Assembly (NCBI GenBank): GCA_001399805.1 | Contig: LIHJ01000087.1 | Coordinates: forward strand, 1-41,936 | From: Candidatus Bathyarchaeota archaeon BA1 | GTDB taxonomy: Archaea > Thermoproteota > Bathyarchaeia > Bathyarchaeales > Bathyarchaeaceae | Length of the DNA stretch: 41,936 nt | Direction of reading: 5' to 3' | Shown: one piece after another, positions 7,460 through 15,649 of the stretch | Position numbering within the stretch: position 1 is the first letter of the stretch | How the letters are laid out: each line of letters begins with the position of its first letter | Position numbers and translations under genes: made by a program | The notes under the pieces: generated by a model | Told to the model about the DNA's origin: nothing | What the model saw: only the letters and a program-made list of their open reading frames with translations | Databases searched by the model: none

Positions 7460-8203
7460 TTATATTAATGTTGCTATCTTATGCACGAATTCCTTTGCTT
7501 CGGAAACCCATTCTCTGATGCGTCCACACTCGCCATGATAGAAACACTCGGCATGTAGGTGTTCAAAGAGGGTGCTATATCTGCTGGAGATGTTGGCTTC
7601 GGGGTATATCTCGTCAAGAGTGTGAAGCATCTCTCTTTCCTCCTTATGATTGCTTGGAATGGGCATCCCATGCTTGCGGAGCAGGGCGTAGATGGCCTCC
7701 ACACAGGCTCTATAAGCTCCTTCAGCGGCGAGCTGGAGATCAGTGACATCCTTTGCGGCCTCAAGGTCTTTTTCTGCGTGCCTCAATAAACCATATGCTC
7801 TCTCCAAGCCACAAGCCCTCTCCAATTCTTTTCTACCCTCTGACTTTATCAAAGCGTCTAGAAATAAATCTTTGTTTCCAATAAGCACCACTCCATCCCG
7901 AATGATGCTATAATAAAAAAGGGGATTTCCCTTCCCTATCGAAACCTTTTTTAATATAGTTAGCTCGGGGTGGAGGCCAAACTTTTTACTCAGTGCCAAA
8001 TCCATGCCGCAAAAACTGCGGCACAGTTTGTCAACCTCTGTATCTGGCTCATCTACAACAATAAGCACGTCCAGGTCTTCCGGCTCCCCCCAGCCCCTCA
8101 CCGCGGAACCAAAAAGGATCACGGAAACAAGCTTCGCTCCACTCCGCTTAACCCACTCAACGATCTCCCTCCCCTCTTCGAAAATCCTTCCGCGGGTTTC
8201 CAT
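7460..8203 (-). CDS. Nucleotidyltransferase (MNT) - HEPN fusion protein
   Basis: About 247 residues. The N-terminal domain has the polymerase-beta-type minimal nucleotidyltransferase signature: VILFGSAVRGWGEPEDLDVLI (G-S-x10-D-x-D), with a further acidic region around HPELTIL. The C-terminal half is helical, with AEKDLEAAKD...AYRACVEAIYALLRKHG, a HEPN-type domain; a clear R-x4-6-H RNase motif is not certain. Separate MNT and HEPN proteins form type VII toxin-antitoxin systems in which MNT adenylylates HEPN (family knowledge); here both are one chain, so regulation would be intramolecular. Start chosen at ATG 8203; upstream TTG/GTG codons in frame are possible. It sits between tRNA-Gly(GCC) and a tRNA-Gly remnant, suggesting arrival by tRNA-targeted integration. 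Confidence 0.8.
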   Translation of the reverse strand: METRGRIFEEGREIVEWVKRSGAKLVSVILFGSAVRGWGEPEDLDVLIVVDEPDTEVDKLCRSFCGMDLALSKKFGLHPELTILKKVSIGKGNPLFYYSIIRDGVVLIGNKDLFLDALIKSEGRKELERACGLERAYGLLRHAEKDLEAAKDVTDLQLAAEGAYRACVEAIYALLRKHGMPIPSNHKEEREMLHTLDEIYPEANISSRYSTLFEHLHAECFYHGECGRIREWVSEAKEFVHKIATLI

Positions 8204-8278
8204 ACGCCTCACTTGGCCCCACAATAATTGGGAATCATACCCTATAGTAAAGAAATGCGGTAATAAAAGTTCCTTTAA

Positions 8279-8326
8279 TCAGCCGTCTAGGTATGGAACC
8301 TCAAGTTCAAATCCCAGCAGCCGCAC
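8279..8326 (+). pseudogene. tRNA-Gly 3'-half remnant
   Basis: Bases 8305-8326 match the T-loop and acceptor 3' strand of tRNA-Gly(GCC) at 20 of 22 positions. A shortened D-arm-like piece (GCCGTCTAGG...GGAAC) precedes it. The CCA is broken and the anticodon arm is gone. Together with the intact tRNA-Gly at 7375 it brackets the MNT-HEPN gene, as left by site-specific integration. Confidence 0.6.
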
Positions 8327-8475
8327 ACTCATCGAAATCCATTTTATGCTAAAAGGGGCAGCTTGGGTCTGTAATTAAGACTTTAAGCATTTGCTCATCG
8401 AAATCATTGAAAGGGCATAGCCGTGCGAAAAATAGAAATGATACAAGTCTTCTAAAATATTGAGGAGGTAAAGCC

Positions 8476-8766
8476 ATGCCCACATACATTCTTCTCTCCA
8501 CCCTAACGGATGAGGGGAGAAAGACGGTGAAGGAGAGGCCTGAGAGGATCAAAGAGGTGAATAAGGAGGTCGAGGCTCTAGGTGTGAAGGTCATCTCTCA
8601 ATATGCAGTGTTGGGCCCCTACGACTTCATCAACGTGGTTGAGGCGCCCGACAACCAGACCATCGCCCGTGTTTCTGTGGAGTTGGGCTCACGAGGAACA
8701 GTCCAGATCATGAGCCTGCCCGCCATCCCCATAGAAGAGTTCATCAAGGCAGTTAAGAAAAAGTGA
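8476..8766 (+). CDS. GYD-domain protein
   Basis: 96 residues matching the small GYD family (ferredoxin-like fold). The signature is G-P-Y-D here: VISQYAVLGPYDFINVVEAPD near residue 40. The start reads MPTYILLSTLTDEG and the end is the usual IPIEEF. Function of the family is unknown; members look like small ligand-binding dimers. The start is fixed by a strong GAGGAGGT site 7-8 nt upstream of ATG 8476. Oligo-T follows the stop, so it is probably monocistronic. Confidence 0.88.
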   Translation: MPTYILLSTLTDEGRKTVKERPERIKEVNKEVEALGVKVISQYAVLGPYDFINVVEAPDNQTIARVSVELGSRGTVQIMSLPAIPIEEFIKAVKKK

Positions 8767-8792
8767 ACACAAGAGGCAACAAATCTTCCCCC

Positions 8793-8798
8793 TTTTTT
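8793..8798 (+). terminator. Oligo-T terminator after the GYD gene
   Basis: C5T6 tract about 27 nt after the stop codon. This fits archaeal U-tract termination and isolates the GYD gene from the broken glycosylase gene downstream. Confidence 0.45.
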
Positions 8799-8955
8799 AT
8801 CTGCTTCACGCACCATTGTTATTGGGATAAGTAAAGAATTTTAACAGCTTTTACCAGTAGCGTTCCTATAACATTGATCTTCGTTCACCATCTGCGGAAT
8901 AAACCTATACCGTCTTAATTCTATACAATCCTAGGACTCAAGGCGTGGGGTGTTT

Positions 8956-9485
8956 ATGGAGAGTCGTGAGGCCGCTTTCGAGAGGCTTAAGGAGAGGATT
9001 ATCTCCTGTCGCAAGTGCCCGAGGCTAATAAATTACATCGCGAGGGTTGCAAAAGTTAACATTTCCAGATATAAGGATTGGCGTTATTGGGGTTCACCCC
9101 TCGCAGGCTTCGGCGATCCCAATGCTCGATTACTGACAGTAGGGTTGGCTCCAGCGGCCCACTGTGGGAACAGGACGGGTAGGATGTTCACGGGCAATAG
9201 TTCCGGAGATTGGCTCATCAAAGTGTTGTATGAAACGGGCTTTTCAAATCAGCCCACCAGCACCAACAGAGATGATGGGTTGAATCTGACCTCCGTGTAT
9301 ATCACGGCAACGGTCCGCTGTGCCCACCGGGCAACAAACCCACCATCATGGAAATCGAAAACTGCTCCGAGTACCTACTGGAGGAAATGCAACTCCTCAA
9401 AGAGGTTGACGTGGTCCTGACCCTAGGGAGGATGGCTGGTATAGAAAAGCTCAGCATAGGGAAACCAACGTTCAGATACCTAAAC
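8956..9485 (+). pseudogene. Uracil-DNA glycosylase family 5 (UdgB-like), frameshifted and truncated
   Basis: The first 120 residues read well as a type 5 glycosylase: CRKCPRLI near the N-terminus (iron-sulfur ligands), [36 protein letters not shown] and [15 protein letters not shown]. After [10 protein letters not shown] (about 9323) a one-base deletion changes frame. The true continuation, CAPPGNKPT-like and then [27 protein letters not shown], runs in another frame to about 9440. After that the homology stops and LAGLIDADG-gene sequence begins, so the C-terminal quarter is missing. The enzyme would normally remove uracil or hypoxanthine from DNA. In most members GLAPAAHG has Gly where this one has Cys. 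Inactive as it stands. Confidence 0.75.
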
Positions 9486-10092
9486 TAGGCGATGTGGAAT
9501 TGGCTGAGTTTATTGGGGCTTTGTTAGGTGATGGCTACATCGGAAGCAAAAACAATGAAATATCAATAGTCTGCAATTTGCATTTGGATTCTATTTATGT
9601 TAGGCAACTTCTGGCACGTTTGATTGGCAGATTGTTTAATAAGGTTCCTAATGTGTACGAAGGAAAGACGGATAATACGATTAGATGCAAGTTCTACTCT
9701 AAAAGAGTGCATGATTTTTTGACGCAAAGAATAGGACTTCCAGCTGGCAAGAAAGTCAATTCAGCTAGATTACGAATTCCGCAGAGTTACTTCAAATCGG
9801 ATAAGTGCCTTATCGCTTGTATAAGAGGCTTGTTTGATACAGATGGAGGAATCTATAGACATAGAAAAAGATCCTATGATAGAGTTTGCTTCTCACAACA
9901 TATTCCTTAGCACCGATGCAATGAGAGCCTTGAGAAAATTAGGGTTCCACGCTTCGACGAGCCAAGGAAAAGTGTACATCTATGCGAAAGATGATATAAT
10001 TAGATTCTTTGAGGTTGTTGGTAGTCGTAATCCTAGAAACCTATTTAAGTTTCTGGTCTGGAAGGAAAAAGGTGTAGTGCCTAGAACGTCTG
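9449..10092 (+). pseudogene. LAGLIDADG homing endonuclease, frameshifted
   Basis: Frame 1 reads IPKLGDVELAEFIGALLGDGYIG (first LAGLIDADG helix, about 9476-9545) and later CLIACIRGLFDTDGGIYRH (second helix, about 9810-9860). A frame change near 9890 moves the C-terminal part (STDAMRALRKLGFHAS, then IRFFEVVGSRNPRN) to a second frame that ends after 10092. The sequence joins the broken glycosylase gene on the left and runs into tRNA-Gly(UCC) on the right. It differs from the intronic endonuclease at 1140, so it is an independent element. Whether it once lay in an intron of this tRNA, in the glycosylase gene, or free-standing cannot be decided from the sequence. Confidence 0.75.
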
Positions 10093-10096
10093 ATGT

Positions 10097-10189
10097 GCGG
10101 TCGTGGTCTAGTCTGGTTAGGACACAGTCATCTAAGGTGTAAGCCTTCCAAGCCTGCAATCCCGGGTTCGAATCCCGGCGGCCGCACCA
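10097..10189 (+). tRNA. tRNA-Gly(UCC) with a 15-nt intron in the anticodon stem
   Basis: Acceptor GCGGTCG (10097-10103) pairs with CGGCCGC (10179-10185) with one G-U pair, followed by A and encoded CCA. D-arm GTC/GAC has a GG-containing loop. T-arm CCGGG-TTCGAAT-CCCGG is at 10162-10178. The anticodon stem closes only if about 15 nt (10128-10142) are removed: CAG + GC pairs with GCCTG, with loop CTTCCAA and anticodon TCC at 10147-10149. This puts an intron near position 29/30, a non-canonical site known from Thermoproteota. Splice points could shift by a base. Confidence 0.82.
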
Positions 10190-10195
10190 TTCGTA

Positions 10196-10201
10196 TTTTT
10201 T
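10196..10201 (+). terminator. Oligo-T terminator after tRNA-Gly(UCC)
   Basis: T6 run 7 nt after the encoded CCA. Confidence 0.45.
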
Positions 10202-10249
10202 GGGAATAATTAGGGGTTAGTTCCATTTTTTGTTGGGTGGGCTGAGGGG

Positions 10250-10430
10250 GTGATGTCTCGTTGGTATGGATATTGCGGTTCGGGTTCGCAAAACCCACTT
10301 AATCAACTCAACTTTTTCTATTATATTCCCCAGCATGTCCATGTCGATAGACTCAACATAAGCCACAACTTCGTATTGGCAGTGACCGCGTGCACCATCT
10401 TGACACCCTCTATCTCCAGCACTCATGATT
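10250..10430 (-). pseudogene. Lrp/AsnC ligand-binding (dimerisation) domain, broken
   Basis: On the minus strand two frames join into the end of an Lrp/AsnC effector domain: VLEIEGVKMVHAVT in one frame (about 10428-10385) and QYEVVAYVESIDMDMLGNII...VLRTRTAISI in the next (about 10385-10254). VxxVHxVTGxYDVV...RTRTxI is the signature of stand-alone Lrp ligand domains (about 78 residues). One base is missing at the join and the first strand is absent, so the gene is inactive. Confidence 0.65.
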
Positions 10431-10576
10431 CTCCAGAGTCTTTATTCTAAAAAAGTGGAAGGACACAATATGCCTTTTCATTAATTTCCGTTTTGAAGTG
10501 CGTTCTAGCAGATATGGAAGACAAGACATATACATAGGGAGATTGATAGTCGCCATAAAAAGTAAGGTGTGCTCAT

Positions 10577-11044
10577 ATGAAATTGTTAGAGATCTGGGTG
10601 AAGGCGCCATTCCTGAAGGGAGCCTCCCTGCTTATTGTTGGCGAGTGTGTCCAAGCCATCTTCCACGATGTGTACAAAAAGTTCGCTGAGGATCGGGTGG
10701 TTTTGAGCGGCTGCCCAGAGGCGGAGAACGTTGGGTCGATTATGGGTAAGATAGCGGCTATCCTACGCTGCTCCAATCCTAAAGAAGTCACCGTTTTGAC
10801 GATCGATGGCTCCCCCCACTGCTTCACGATGCACGCCGCATTGAACGAGGCCCTCTTCGTAACGAGGTCAACCATTCCCTCCCAACACTTCGTTATCGTG
10901 GATGGGAAATCCGTGCAGGTGAGCCCAGGGAGCGTGAGGGTTGGTAGGTATCTGCACCTAGTGCAAAAATGCATCCAAAAGTGCCCTCAAATACTTGAGG
11001 ATTTGAGTCAATACAGTCTGGAGCATCGCTGTTCCAAAAAGTAG
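10577..11044 (+). CDS. Conserved Cys-rich protein, function unknown
   Basis: 155 residues. I do not recognise a named family with certainty. It has several conserved-looking cysteines: GECVQ (about residue 24), LSGCPEAENVGSIMGKIA (about 47), LRCSNP, DGSPHCFTMH (about 83), and a C-terminal QKCIQKCP pair. LTIDGSPHCFTMHAALNEA resembles loops that carry metal or a redox Cys. Possibly an iron-sulfur or zinc protein of anaerobic archaea (inference). The ATG is at 10577 with an AT-rich upstream region; a run of short remnants precedes it. The following M20 peptidase is on the same strand about 115 nt away. Confidence 0.6.
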   Translation: MKLLEIWVKAPFLKGASLLIVGECVQAIFHDVYKKFAEDRVVLSGCPEAENVGSIMGKIAAILRCSNPKEVTVLTIDGSPHCFTMHAALNEALFVTRSTIPSQHFVIVDGKSVQVSPGSVRVGRYLHLVQKCIQKCPQILEDLSQYSLEHRCSKK

Positions 11045-11159
11045 AGGTATATGGCTAAATTTAGTTGACGCCACCAAATGTATGTTTGCAAGGCCTACAC
11101 GTGGATGAACTCTTAACTTTAAAAGGGATAAACAACATCTATGTAAGGAATTAGCAGAG

Positions 11160-12527
11160 GTGAGAAGTGTGATAAACCGTGTTTTTGAATACATTGATTC
11201 GAATATTAACCGTTTTGTGGATGAGCTCTGCGTGTTGTGTAGGCAGCCAAGCGTCTCGGCGCAAAAGCTGGGGCTTGAGGAAACAGCGACTATGGTTAGG
11301 GATATGATGGAGAAGGTGGGTCTTGAAGCGATGCTTATCCCCGTCAAGGACGGCCCTCCCATTGTTTATGGTGAAGTCAAGTCTAGGTCCTCACGGAAAA
11401 CCCTCCTGCTCTATAATCATTATGATGTCCAGCCACCCGAGCCCCTCGAGGAGTGGAGGCATCCCCCCTTCGAAGCCGTCATCGAAGAGGGAAAGATAAT
11501 CGCTCGAGGTGCCTCCGATAACAAGGGCAACATCGTGTCCCGCTTAAAGGTGATTGAGGCCTTCCTCAAAACCACCGACGATGTGCCATGCAACATCAAG
11601 TTTGTGGTGGAGGGCGAGGAGGAGATCGGTAGCCCTCATTTCCACCATTTTATAGCCGACCAGAGAGACCTGCTTAGCGCAGACGCCGCGGTTTGGGAGT
11701 TTGGGGGACTGGATGAAAAGGACCGCCCAACGATCACCTTGGGTCTGAAGGGGATGCTTTATGTCGAGCTCACAGCCCGAGGCGCCAACATAGACATCCA
11801 CTCAGCTGAAGCCGCCATCATCGAGAGCCCCATATGGAGGCTCACATGGGCACTTAACACGCTGAAGGATCAGAATGAGCGCATCTTGGTGGAGGGCTGG
11901 TACGACGACGTCAGGGAGTTCACGCCGGAGGAGCTTCAGGCCATCGACAAGATGCCTCTTGAGGAGGAAATCGTCAAGAGGGAGTATGGCATCTCAAAAT
12001 TCCTCCAGAACCTAACCGGTTTCGAGCTAAAGAAAAGCCTTCTTGGAAGGCCGACATGCAACATCGCTGGCATCATATCTGGCTATACGGGGGTGGGGGC
12101 CAAAACCGTTCTTCCATCCCACGCCACGGCAAAAATAGACTTCAGGCTCGTTCCGAATCAAGACCCAGAGAGGCTCATACCAAAATTGAAGGACCACCTA
12201 AAGAATCGTGGCTTCGGCGACATTGAGGTTAAGATATTATCCTTCATCAAGGCTGGGAGAACCCCCATAACCTCTGAGATCGTGAAAGTCGCGGAGGAGA
12301 CCGCAAAGGAGGTCTTCAAGAGAGAGGTGGTTATAGAAGTGACCTCGCCAGGTTCAGGACCAATCTACTTCTTCACAGACCTCCTAAAAGTGCCCACCGT
12401 ATGCATTGGCTGCGACCACGCCTTCTCCAAGTCCCACGCCCCAAACGAAAACCTGCGGATCGACGTCTTCAGGGACGGGTCCAAATGGATAGCGAGCACC
12501 ATGTATAAGTTCGGTGGTCAAGTCTAA
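11160..12527 (+). CDS. M20-family metallopeptidase (dipeptidase/ArgE/DapE-like)
   Basis: 455 residues, the usual length for M20A/PepV-DapE-like enzymes. Metal and catalytic residues are seen in HYDVQPPEP (about residue 86), GASDNKGN (about 119, bridging Asp), VEGEEEIGS (about 152, catalytic Glu pair), and the C-terminal CDHAFSKSHAPNE (metal His). The lid domain lies at about 200-330. It likely hydrolyses dipeptides or deacylates an amino-acid derivative with two zinc ions; the substrate is not determinable. Start GTG 11160; GTG at 11169, with GAGGTG upstream, is an alternative. Its stop overlaps the stop of the convergent flavoprotein gene by 3 bases. Confidence 0.9.
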   Translation: MRSVINRVFEYIDSNINRFVDELCVLCRQPSVSAQKLGLEETATMVRDMMEKVGLEAMLIPVKDGPPIVYGEVKSRSSRKTLLLYNHYDVQPPEPLEEWRHPPFEAVIEEGKIIARGASDNKGNIVSRLKVIEAFLKTTDDVPCNIKFVVEGEEEIGSPHFHHFIADQRDLLSADAAVWEFGGLDEKDRPTITLGLKGMLYVELTARGANIDIHSAEAAIIESPIWRLTWALNTLKDQNERILVEGWYDDVREFTPEELQAIDKMPLEEEIVKREYGISKFLQNLTGFELKKSLLGRPTCNIAGIISGYTGVGAKTVLPSHATAKIDFRLVPNQDPERLIPKLKDHLKNRGFGDIEVKILSFIKAGRTPITSEIVKVAEETAKEVFKREVVIEVTSPGSGPIYFFTDLLKVPTVCIGCDHAFSKSHAPNENLRIDVFRDGSKWIASTMYKFGGQV

Positions 12528-14161
12528 GACGGGGAAAGCTTTGTTATCTTAACGGGGCGAGTTTCAACCCCTATCCCCTCGAATTTTTTGGTTAACATGA
12601 TGTGTTGAAGCCAGTTCTTATCATCTGGATCGGGATAGTCGATCCGGTAGTGGACTCCACGTGACTCGGTTCTTGTGAGGGCGGCCTCTACAACCAGACT
12701 GGCGACAAGTAGTAGGTTAGTGGCTTCAAGGGCTTCCATAGCTTCATGGGGCTTCTTTCCATAAACTCTTGGTAACCTTTCCTCCCTCAATTGCGTCAAA
12801 GCCTCTTTAGCCTCGATCAAACTTTGTTGGCTTCGTATCACACCAGCCTTTCCCCACATTATCTCCTGAATCCTCGACCTCACCAGTTCTGGACTGCCCA
12901 TGCTTGAAGCCTCCCTTCCAACGACCTCATCGACCCTTTCAAGTTTTTGTTCAACCTGCCTCTCATCGACCGTTTTCTTTGGGGTTGTTTTGGCTTTTTC
13001 TGCAGCGCATTTTCCTGATCTAGCTCCGAAGACTACACACTCGGTTAGGGCGCTTCCCCCAACCCGATTAGCTCCATGGACTCCACCTGTTGCTTCTCCA
13101 GCGGCGAACAGCCCGGGAAGGGCTGTTTCGCAATTCTCGTTGATTTGGATGCCCCCGATGAAGGTATGTGCCAATGGAGTTACGTGCACGGGCTTCTCCA
13201 ATAGGGGGAAACCCTTAAGGAGTTCAGATAGGGATTGGATGAATGGATGCTTTTGTAGGCTTTCCGGAAGCTTCGCCAGGTTTAGTAGGATGGTGTCTCC
13301 CTCACCCCTGCCCTCGTAGATTTCCTTGGCGATGGTGTTGGTCCAAACATCCCTATGCGTGGAATACACTAGCTTCGGATTCAGACCATGCTTCCTGACT
13401 ATGTCCTCGCCTTTGATGTTTTGAAGCACTCCTAACTCCAGAATAGCTAGTGGAATCAGGAGCATAAACATTGGATATCCGGGCTCAGCGGTTCCCGTCG
13501 GGAGGCACTGGACGAACTCCATGTCGATGAGGGGAAGCCCCAGTTCATATGCCATCACATAGCCATCGCCAGTCATGCGAACGGGATTATCATTTCTTCG
13601 ATAAATTTGGCTGGCGCCTCCTGTTGCCAAAACCACCGCTTTAGCGCCTATCGCTACACGCTCCCCACTCAACACGTTGAATCCCACCGCTCCATTGGCT
13701 GTTCCATTGCTCAAAAGGTCGGTTATCATGGTGTTCTCCAGCATCTTGACTCCAATGCTTCTCGCATACTTCACCAAGGGGTGGATGAGACCTGCTCCCT
13801 GCATGGGAAAGGAGCAATCAACAACGCGACAACTACCATCGCCTATGGAGAGCTTTACCCCAAACTCCCGCAGCTCAAGAAGACGGGACACTGCCTCATC
13901 AACAAGCACCTCCACCAGCCCCTGATCATTAATTAACTTGCCAGTTGTTATGGTTGTCCTAAAGTGGTTTTCTTTGGTCATTGTACCAAACGCTGCGGTG
14001 AAGGCTCCACCGGAAAAGATGGAACAGCTCGCTAAACCAGCCAAGGTTTTGGAAGCCAGGAGAACCTCGACCCCCTGCCTTCGTGCCTCAATGGACGCCC
14101 TCAGCCCAGCTCCCCCACCCCCAATAACCAACACATCCGTATCAATAGCCTTGACCGCCAA
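12524..14161 (-). CDS. Fumarate reductase/succinate dehydrogenase-type FAD flavoprotein
   Basis: 545 residues. The Rossmann motif VLVIGGGGAGLRASIEA at residues 10-26 binds FAD. AVVLATGGASQIY and the TGDGYVMAYELG region are typical, as are THTFIGGI-like (here AHTFIGGIQIN) and GLFAAGEATGGVHGANRVGGSALTECVVFG. The C-terminal helical domain carries the R-x-E-S-R-G-x-H-Y-R motif of the SdhA/FrdA/NadB family. It could be a soluble fumarate reductase subunit (TfrA-like), SdhA, or an L-aspartate-oxidase-like enzyme. The iron-sulfur partner is absent here: Nep1 precedes it and nothing follows on this strand. TTG start at 14161 with GGTGTGATG upstream. Family sure, substrate uncertain. Confidence 0.85.
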   Translation of the reverse strand: MAVKAIDTDVLVIGGGGAGLRASIEARRQGVEVLLASKTLAGLASCSIFSGGAFTAAFGTMTKENHFRTTITTGKLINDQGLVEVLVDEAVSRLLELREFGVKLSIGDGSCRVVDCSFPMQGAGLIHPLVKYARSIGVKMLENTMITDLLSNGTANGAVGFNVLSGERVAIGAKAVVLATGGASQIYRRNDNPVRMTGDGYVMAYELGLPLIDMEFVQCLPTGTAEPGYPMFMLLIPLAILELGVLQNIKGEDIVRKHGLNPKLVYSTHRDVWTNTIAKEIYEGRGEGDTILLNLAKLPESLQKHPFIQSLSELLKGFPLLEKPVHVTPLAHTFIGGIQINENCETALPGLFAAGEATGGVHGANRVGGSALTECVVFGARSGKCAAEKAKTTPKKTVDERQVEQKLERVDEVVGREASSMGSPELVRSRIQEIMWGKAGVIRSQQSLIEAKEALTQLREERLPRVYGKKPHEAMEALEATNLLLVASLVVEAALTRTESRGVHYRIDYPDPDDKNWLQHIMLTKKFEGIGVETRPVKITKLSPS

Positions 14162-14225
14162 TTCATCACACCTAGAAAGAAGTTGAGCCTATCCGCTCTT
14201 AACAATAGCGACGCTCAGTGGCATT

Positions 14226-14933
14226 TCAACAGCGCTTAAGCCTTTTCTTGGGCAGAGAAATCGCCCGCTCATATTCATAGATGACCCTCGATGTGACCGT
14301 CCACGTTTCTAACATATCCGGATCAATGCTGACGACCTCGTTCGCCAACTTGACCGTTTCTTCAGAGAAGCGACCGTGAGGAAAACCGCCAACAAGAACG
14401 GCTGGTCTTTCTCTTCCAGAAAGTCTCAAAGTAGCCTCCTCAAGCGTTTGGGACTCCCCCGTCCTGCTGAACGCCATAACATAGTCGGGCTTAACTTCGT
14501 GAAGCAGTTGTGACATTATCTTATGCTCCAACTTGAGCAGGGCTGCCCCTATGGGTGGAGCTCTACTCAACTCAAACAACTGCTCCATAAGACACACAAA
14601 TCGGTTGTAGTTCCTTGGCAATCGCGCCTCAGGATTCACAGTAATCACGTGATCATTAATGGTGTGCACATAGACTTGGAGAAGTCGTTCCTTATTTAGG
14701 GGCGAGCCCAAAGCCTCTAATAAAGCGAGATGGACAATGTCTGGGCGACCCCTCTTCTCACCATCCTCCAGCGCTTTCATGGCAGCATGGTGATAGGACC
14801 GGTCGAGAAGGAGGAACCGTGGATGCTTTCTCATCCTCTTCGCGTGACGATGGACTGCTGGGTGCCTCCACAAGCCTTTCGGGACCATTTCAAGGGCCGA
14901 CTCAGCTAAAACAAGAATCAGCAAGTTCAGCAC
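14226..14933 (-). CDS. nep1: Nep1/Emg1 rRNA pseudouridine N1-methyltransferase
   Basis: 235 residues with the SPOUT-class Nep1 signatures: FLLLDRSYHHAAMKAL near residue 40, KRGRPDIVHLALLEALGSPLN, YVHTINDHVITVNPEARLPRNYNRF with the substrate-binding Arg residues, and GGFPHGRF in the C-terminal trefoil knot. It methylates the hypermodified pseudouridine in helix 35 of 16S rRNA and helps small-subunit assembly. GTG start at 14933. It is about 65 nt upstream of the flavoprotein gene on the same strand and divergent from the rpp21 operon. Confidence 0.93.
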   Translation of the reverse strand: MLNLLILVLAESALEMVPKGLWRHPAVHRHAKRMRKHPRFLLLDRSYHHAAMKALEDGEKRGRPDIVHLALLEALGSPLNKERLLQVYVHTINDHVITVNPEARLPRNYNRFVCLMEQLFELSRAPPIGAALLKLEHKIMSQLLHEVKPDYVMAFSRTGESQTLEEATLRLSGRERPAVLVGGFPHGRFSEETVKLANEVVSIDPDMLETWTVTSRVIYEYERAISLPKKRLKRC

Positions 14934-14999
14934 CTTATTTTAGGGAAAAGGCTATTCCGATAAAAACCTAATGGAAAATGTAGGAGAAATTCAAGGGAA

Positions 15000-15311
15000 A
15001 TGAGTTCCAAAAGGGAGATAGCTTTGCAACGCGTTCATATTCTCTTTCGCGAGGCGAAAAAGACTGTTCACAAGGACCCTCAGTTGGCTCAGCGATACGT
15101 GGAGATTGCGAGGAGAATTGCTACGTCAACTAGACTGCGACTGCCCAGAGAGTATAGGCGGATGATTTGCAGGCATTGTAAAAGCTTTATCTTGCCGGGT
15201 GTGAATTGTCGTGTTCGCATCCAGCCCAGAAGGGAACCGCACGTGGTGGTTACCTGCCTCCATTGTGGAAAGCACACCCGCATGCCATTACGGAGTCGAG
15301 ATAAAAAATGA
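15000..15311 (+). CDS. rnp4: RNase P protein subunit Rpp21 (RNP4)
   Basis: 103 residues. Two N-terminal helices (ALQRVHILFREAKK, LAQRYVEIARRIATSTRLRLP) are followed by the zinc ribbon CRHC (about residue 57-60) and CLHC (about 90-93), as in archaeal Rpp21/Snm1/Rpr2. It pairs with Rpp29 to stabilise the specificity domain of RNase P RNA for tRNA 5' maturation. The ATG at 15000 is the only start that keeps the helix. The stop overlaps the next ATG by 4 bases, so translation of the pair is coupled. First gene of the operon that continues into S19e. Confidence 0.93.
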   Translation: MSSKREIALQRVHILFREAKKTVHKDPQLAQRYVEIARRIATSTRLRLPREYRRMICRHCKSFILPGVNCRVRIQPRREPHVVVTCLHCGKHTRMPLRSRDKK

Positions 15312-15649
15312 TCACGCCTAGAATGAGGCGCCGACTAAAACGTGAGCTGAGCGTGGAGAAGCCCACCATATGGGTCGGGAAAGAGGGAGTAACGTCACAA
15401 GCAATGAATGAAATCGGTAGGCAGTTGGAGAAAAGGGAAATGGTGAAGGTGAAATTACTGAGGAGTGCACTCAAAGAGGGGGAAGCCCTAGGTATAGCAT
15501 CCAAAATCGCCCAACAAACAGAATCAGCCCTCATTGATGTTCGGGGCCACACCTTTGTGCTGTACAAGGCCCGCAAAAGAGGGGAGTTGTCTATTAACCA
15601 TAGCAAAGATTCGATGAAGTTGTCTAGCTTGGAGCCCGCTTCCCTATGA
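15308..15649 (+). CDS. YhbY/CRM-domain RNA-binding protein
   Basis: 113 residues. IWVGKEGVTSQAMNEIGRQLEKREMVKVKLL is the CRM (CRS1-YhbY) fold with its G-K-x-G motif, followed by ALIDVRGHTFVLYK. CRM proteins bind rRNA precursors and act in large-subunit assembly; archaeal members are commonly linked to ribosomal genes. Overlaps rnp4 by 4 bases. The C-terminal 20 residues after YKARKRG are not part of the domain. Confidence 0.92.
   Translation: MITPRMRRRLKRELSVEKPTIWVGKEGVTSQAMNEIGRQLEKREMVKVKLLRSALKEGEALGIASKIAQQTESALIDVRGHTFVLYKARKRGELSINHSKDSMKLSSLEPASL

Noticed and set aside
9324..10092. Intein in the uracil-DNA glycosylase
   Set aside because: No intein splicing blocks (N-terminal Cys/Ser block, C-terminal HN) are seen, the endonuclease is not in frame with the glycosylase, and no C-terminal extein follows.
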